A DNA stretch of 7,749 nt, taken from contig JBJEPS010000004.1 in the NCBI GenBank assembly GCA_051881355.1, positions 1-7,749 on the forward strand, given 5' to 3'. The DNA is from Fimenecus sp051881355. GTDB taxonomy: Bacteria > Bacillota > Clostridia > Oscillospirales > Acutalibacteraceae. A model generated the notes under the pieces. That model had not been told where the DNA came from. It worked only from the letters and a program-made list of their open reading frames with translations, and ran no database searches. Position numbers and translations under genes: made by a program. Numbering within the stretch: position 1 is the first letter of the stretch; each line of letters opens with the position of its first letter. Below are positions 5,352 through 7,749 of this stretch, one piece after another.

Positions 5352-7657
5352 ATTTTCCTCCTGCTTATCTCTAAGTTTTTGCGTTCGCCTGCCCGTAAAA
5401 ATACCGTTTGCAAGGGAAGTGCTTCTGCAGGCGGCAACGGCGCATCGCGTTTCTGGACAGTTTCTATGAGAATACGGTATGCCGTATCATAGGCAGTTGG
5501 GTTGTGCAGTTCTACAGTCAGCGTATCTTCGGTTGTACTTTGCGCGGTGCATTCGATATGGTCAAGTGCAAAGCAAAATGCTGTATCGGGCTGTATGTAG
5601 ACCGCAGGAATTTCTAAATAAGTAAGCATTGTCGAAACCTCGCACCAGCAAGAGCCCAAGGGCACTTCGCCCACATTGTTTGTGCCTTCCCAATCCGAAA
5701 GATTGACACGCTCATTGATACGCCCAATGGGGTTGAACAAATTTTTATATGTCGGCGCAAGCAGTTTTTCAAACGCTTTATTGCTTTTTGAAAGTGTGCG
5801 CACAGCATTTGCAAATCGTCTTGCCGCCACTTTTTGCCGGTGCGCGGGGTTGTTGTGCCAAACATAACTTGCGCGCATCGGGTGTTCAGGCGTGCTTACA
5901 AATTGCGTAATGTTATGTGCAATGTCTTTCAGTAACTCCAAATACACGGTGTTGCCTGTGGCGCGGTACAAATGGAAAAGCGACTCGCCAGACATGGTGC
6001 AAATCCCGGGGGCGGCGTGCTTGTTTTGCACATTCGCCCAAACAGCGCCTGTGGTGGCAACACCCCGTTCGGCAAATTGCGTATCGTCTTTATAATGATA
6101 ATCATATCCCACGCACCAAGTGGCGCACAGCGCGGCGGCGTCTTCAGCGTAAGCCAACCATTTCTGTTCGCCCGTAGCACGGTGTAACATCACAAAACTT
6201 TCCAAAAGCGCAAATGCTGACTCACTGTCAGGGGCGGAAAGAATTTCCCCCGGTCCGCCGTTTGTAAAGCCCTTAGAGACGTAATTGTGGTAATAAATTT
6301 CGGAAAGTTCTTCTGCAATGGGTAGATATTTTGTATCTTCAAAGTATTCTGAACAGAGTACAAGCGCCGCACCGATAATTCCGCCGCTTGCCGAGCCCGA
6401 TGTGTAAACTGTGCCGTCCTTAATATTTATAAACTGACCGATTTCACCGTTTTTCTTATAAAAATCCACAAAAGCATCGGTAAATTTTCGTAGTCCTTCA
6501 TGCCAAGTGGGCTTAATCTCTTCGCCGTTCGCTTTCATATATAATAAAAGCTTTGCAAGGTAGTAGAGCGCGTCGGCGTCTTTACGGGCTAATACGATAT
6601 CGATGTTTTCAGGGTCGGGGCTGTCACCGTAAGGTCTGCCGTCACAGAAAATTCCGTATAAAAATCCGCTTTCGCATTGAAGATTTGTAAATATAAAATC
6701 TAAAGTACGGCAGGTCTTTTCTTTTGACTCCTCACAGCCCAATATGTATGCAGGCAGTGTGTTCATAGCACCGCCTACCCAACCTGTCTGCCATTGGCGG
6801 CAGATGCCTGCGGTCGCCTCTGACGAGGTGTAAAAGCCGAAATCCTCCACCCAGTTGCGGCGGTTGTATTTTTCTTCAATCAAATGAAACGCATATTGCC
6901 ATGGTACACCGCGCGGGTGACTGTGGGGAAGTCCCTGTGCTTCACGGTATTCCCAAAACTGTTTTAAAAACTCGGGAATATTCTCGCACTCGAAACGGTA
7001 TTCCGTAAAATCAAAAGTAACGATGTCGCCTTTTGAAAGGTTTGCGCCCTTGTCGTCTGACTTTTCCTCTGTGCTGCCCATTTTGTACTTATAAGGGCGC
7101 ATACAAGGGGAGGATAGTATAAATTCCGCCGAGTGTTCTTGGGCATTTTCATCGATGGTTACGCCGAAATTCCCAAGTTCGTTTTCCTGCTTAAAGAACA
7201 GTAAAAATCCGGCTTTCTGTGTTTCGCTGAAATACCCGAAGCAGGGGAATGCTAAATCGCCTACGCCGAGGTTCGCTGTGCCGTTACCGTCAAGAGAAAG
7301 GCGGGGAACATCCGTAACAACGGGCTTACCCCAAAACTTTTTTGACTCTTCTTCGTTAAGGAGCGGAGGGTATTGCTTACTTACGCAGTCGAAACGGTTG
7401 CCGTTATAGAGTGCCGCGGGGGCGAATACATAATTTGCCGTGTCCCAATCCGTTTCTTTCCATACAAGCCGCACAGCGGTATTCTGAAACGGTTTTTGCA
7501 CGGTGCATACCGCTTTTATTTGTTCACCGCCGTTTTCGAGCGGTTGCTTTTTGATTTTTACTGTCAAACCTTCCGCCTCCTGCGTGTCGGCAAAGGGAAG
7601 TTCTTTACAGTGATTTATCGTATTTTTCTCATATTGTGCAACTGAAAAATATTGCAT
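5348..7657 (-). CDS. Putative (alpha/alpha)6-barrel glycosidase of unassigned family
   Basis: A 769-residue protein that I cannot assign to a numbered glycoside hydrolase family. An N-terminal region (about 1-225) looks beta-rich. About 230-690 shows repeated helical hairpins with the alternating pattern of six-hairpin glycosidases, for example LESFVMLHRATGEQKWLAYA (485-504) and ESLFHLYRATGNTVYLELLK (558-577), two parallel hairpins ending in ATG. A last beta segment (about 711-765) begins TLTVELHNPTAYD. Candidate active-site clusters, by inference only, are CDGRPYGDSPDPENID (338-353), GGPGEILSAPDSES (467-480), HAAPGICTMSGES (547-559) and NLSDWEGTNNVGEVPLGSCW (652-671). There is no signal peptide and about 19 cysteines, which fits a cytoplasmic protein. 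The start at 7657 is backed by GGAGGAG just before it. As first gene of a sugar operon, coupled to a GH35 enzyme, it probably hydrolyses or trims the same oligosaccharide. A non-hydrolytic activity such as a lyase or epimerase cannot be excluded. Confidence 0.8.
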   Translation of the reverse strand: MQYFSVAQYEKNTINHCKELPFADTQEAEGLTVKIKKQPLENGGEQIKAVCTVQKPFQNTAVRLVWKETDWDTANYVFAPAALYNGNRFDCVSKQYPPLLNEEESKKFWGKPVVTDVPRLSLDGNGTANLGVGDLAFPCFGYFSETQKAGFLLFFKQENELGNFGVTIDENAQEHSAEFILSSPCMRPYKYKMGSTEEKSDDKGANLSKGDIVTFDFTEYRFECENIPEFLKQFWEYREAQGLPHSHPRGVPWQYAFHLIEEKYNRRNWVEDFGFYTSSEATAGICRQWQTGWVGGAMNTLPAYILGCEESKEKTCRTLDFIFTNLQCESGFLYGIFCDGRPYGDSPDPENIDIVLARKDADALYYLAKLLLYMKANGEEIKPTWHEGLRKFTDAFVDFYKKNGEIGQFINIKDGTVYTSGSASGGIIGAALVLCSEYFEDTKYLPIAEELSEIYYHNYVSKGFTNGGPGEILSAPDSESAFALLESFVMLHRATGEQKWLAYAEDAAALCATWCVGYDYHYKDDTQFAERGVATTGAVWANVQNKHAAPGICTMSGESLFHLYRATGNTVYLELLKDIAHNITQFVSTPEHPMRASYVWHNNPAHRQKVAARRFANAVRTLSKSNKAFEKLLAPTYKNLFNPIGRINERVNLSDWEGTNNVGEVPLGSCWCEVSTMLTYLEIPAVYIQPDTAFCFALDHIECTAQSTTEDTLTVELHNPTAYDTAYRILIETVQKRDAPLPPAEALPLQTVFLRAGERKNLEISRRKI
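5356..5362 (-). promoter_or_regulatory. Ribosome binding site of the GH35 gene, embedded in the preceding coding region
   Basis: AGGAGGA lies 4 bases before the ATG at 5349-5351. The same bases encode the Arg-Arg near the C-terminus (SRRKI) of the 769-residue protein as AGG AGG codons. With the ATGA stop/start overlap, this gives the galactosidase both its own strong site and translational coupling. Confidence 0.8.
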
Positions 7658-7660
7658 ATT

Positions 7661-7667
7661 CTCCTCC
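7661..7667 (-). promoter_or_regulatory. Strong ribosome binding site of the first gene
   Basis: GGAGGAG precedes the ATG at 7655-7657, with the GGAGG core 5 bases away. It is the best Shine-Dalgarno match in the window and supports this ATG as the start. No plausible in-frame start lies between it and the hairpin upstream. Confidence 0.8.
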
Positions 7668-7693
7668 GTTCACGAGCACGAAACAGCGCAAAA

Positions 7694-7720
7694 GCAGACC
7701 GGTCAAAGCGACTGGTCTAC
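7694..7720 (-). promoter_or_regulatory. Imperfect hairpin / inverted repeat in the leader of the operon
   Basis: On the minus strand the arms GTAGACCAGTC and GACCGGTCTGC pair around the 5-base loop GCTTT. Ten of eleven positions pair, one of them G-T, with a single A-C mismatch. The following sequence is CTTTTGCGC, so only four T residues come after the stem, short for an intrinsic terminator. It lies 27 bases before the ribosome binding site of the first gene. It could be a leader RNA structure, a weak terminator of an upstream gene outside the window, or a regulator's operator. The sequence alone does not separate these. Confidence 0.5.
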
Positions 7721-7749
7721 TTTCACAAACAATTCCGTATAATTGGTGG

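Noticed and set aside
7736..7749. Possible -10 box (TATACG or AATTAT on the minus strand) for the operon promoter
   Set aside because: Each matches only four of six consensus bases, and the -35 region would lie outside the window, so the call cannot be supported.

Overview
The window is a single-strand block of five genes, all read right to left on the minus strand, and it looks like one carbohydrate-use operon cut at its 3' end by the window edge. A Clostridia-type member of the Bacillota is the likely host. The reasons are strong GGAGG-type ribosome binding sites, very tight gene packing, a Gram-positive lipoprotein with BspA-type leucine-rich repeats, and a short GH35 beta-galactosidase of the kind found in Firmicutes. 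The exact genus cannot be read from the sequence.

In transcription order, the right-hand edge (7668-7749) holds a short leader with a 27-base imperfect hairpin. The first gene (5348-7657) encodes a 769-residue protein that looks like an (alpha/alpha)6-barrel glycosidase with flanking beta domains, but I cannot place it in a named family. It overlaps the second gene by ATGA. The second gene (3570-5351) is a GH35 beta-galactosidase with both catalytic glutamates. A 37-base gap holding a 20-base palindrome follows. Then come a GPH-type sugar:cation symporter with apparently 14 rather than 12 membrane segments (1853-3532), a leucine-rich-repeat lipoprotein (985-1833), and the first 326 codons of a GH39 glycosidase (1-979), which runs off the left edge.

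A working model, which is inference: the GPH carrier imports a small glycoside or oligosaccharide, and the three hydrolases, none of which shows an export signal, take it apart in the cytoplasm. GH35 would remove terminal beta-galactose, GH39 beta-xylose or a related pentose unit, and the unassigned enzyme some third linkage. The lipoprotein would sit on the outer face of the membrane. Plant side chains that carry both galactose and pentoses (xyloglucan, arabinogalactan, pectin side chains) are plausible sources. The window contains no regulator, secreted depolymerase, RNA gene, mobile element or CRISPR array, and no stretch over 300 bases lacks a gene.
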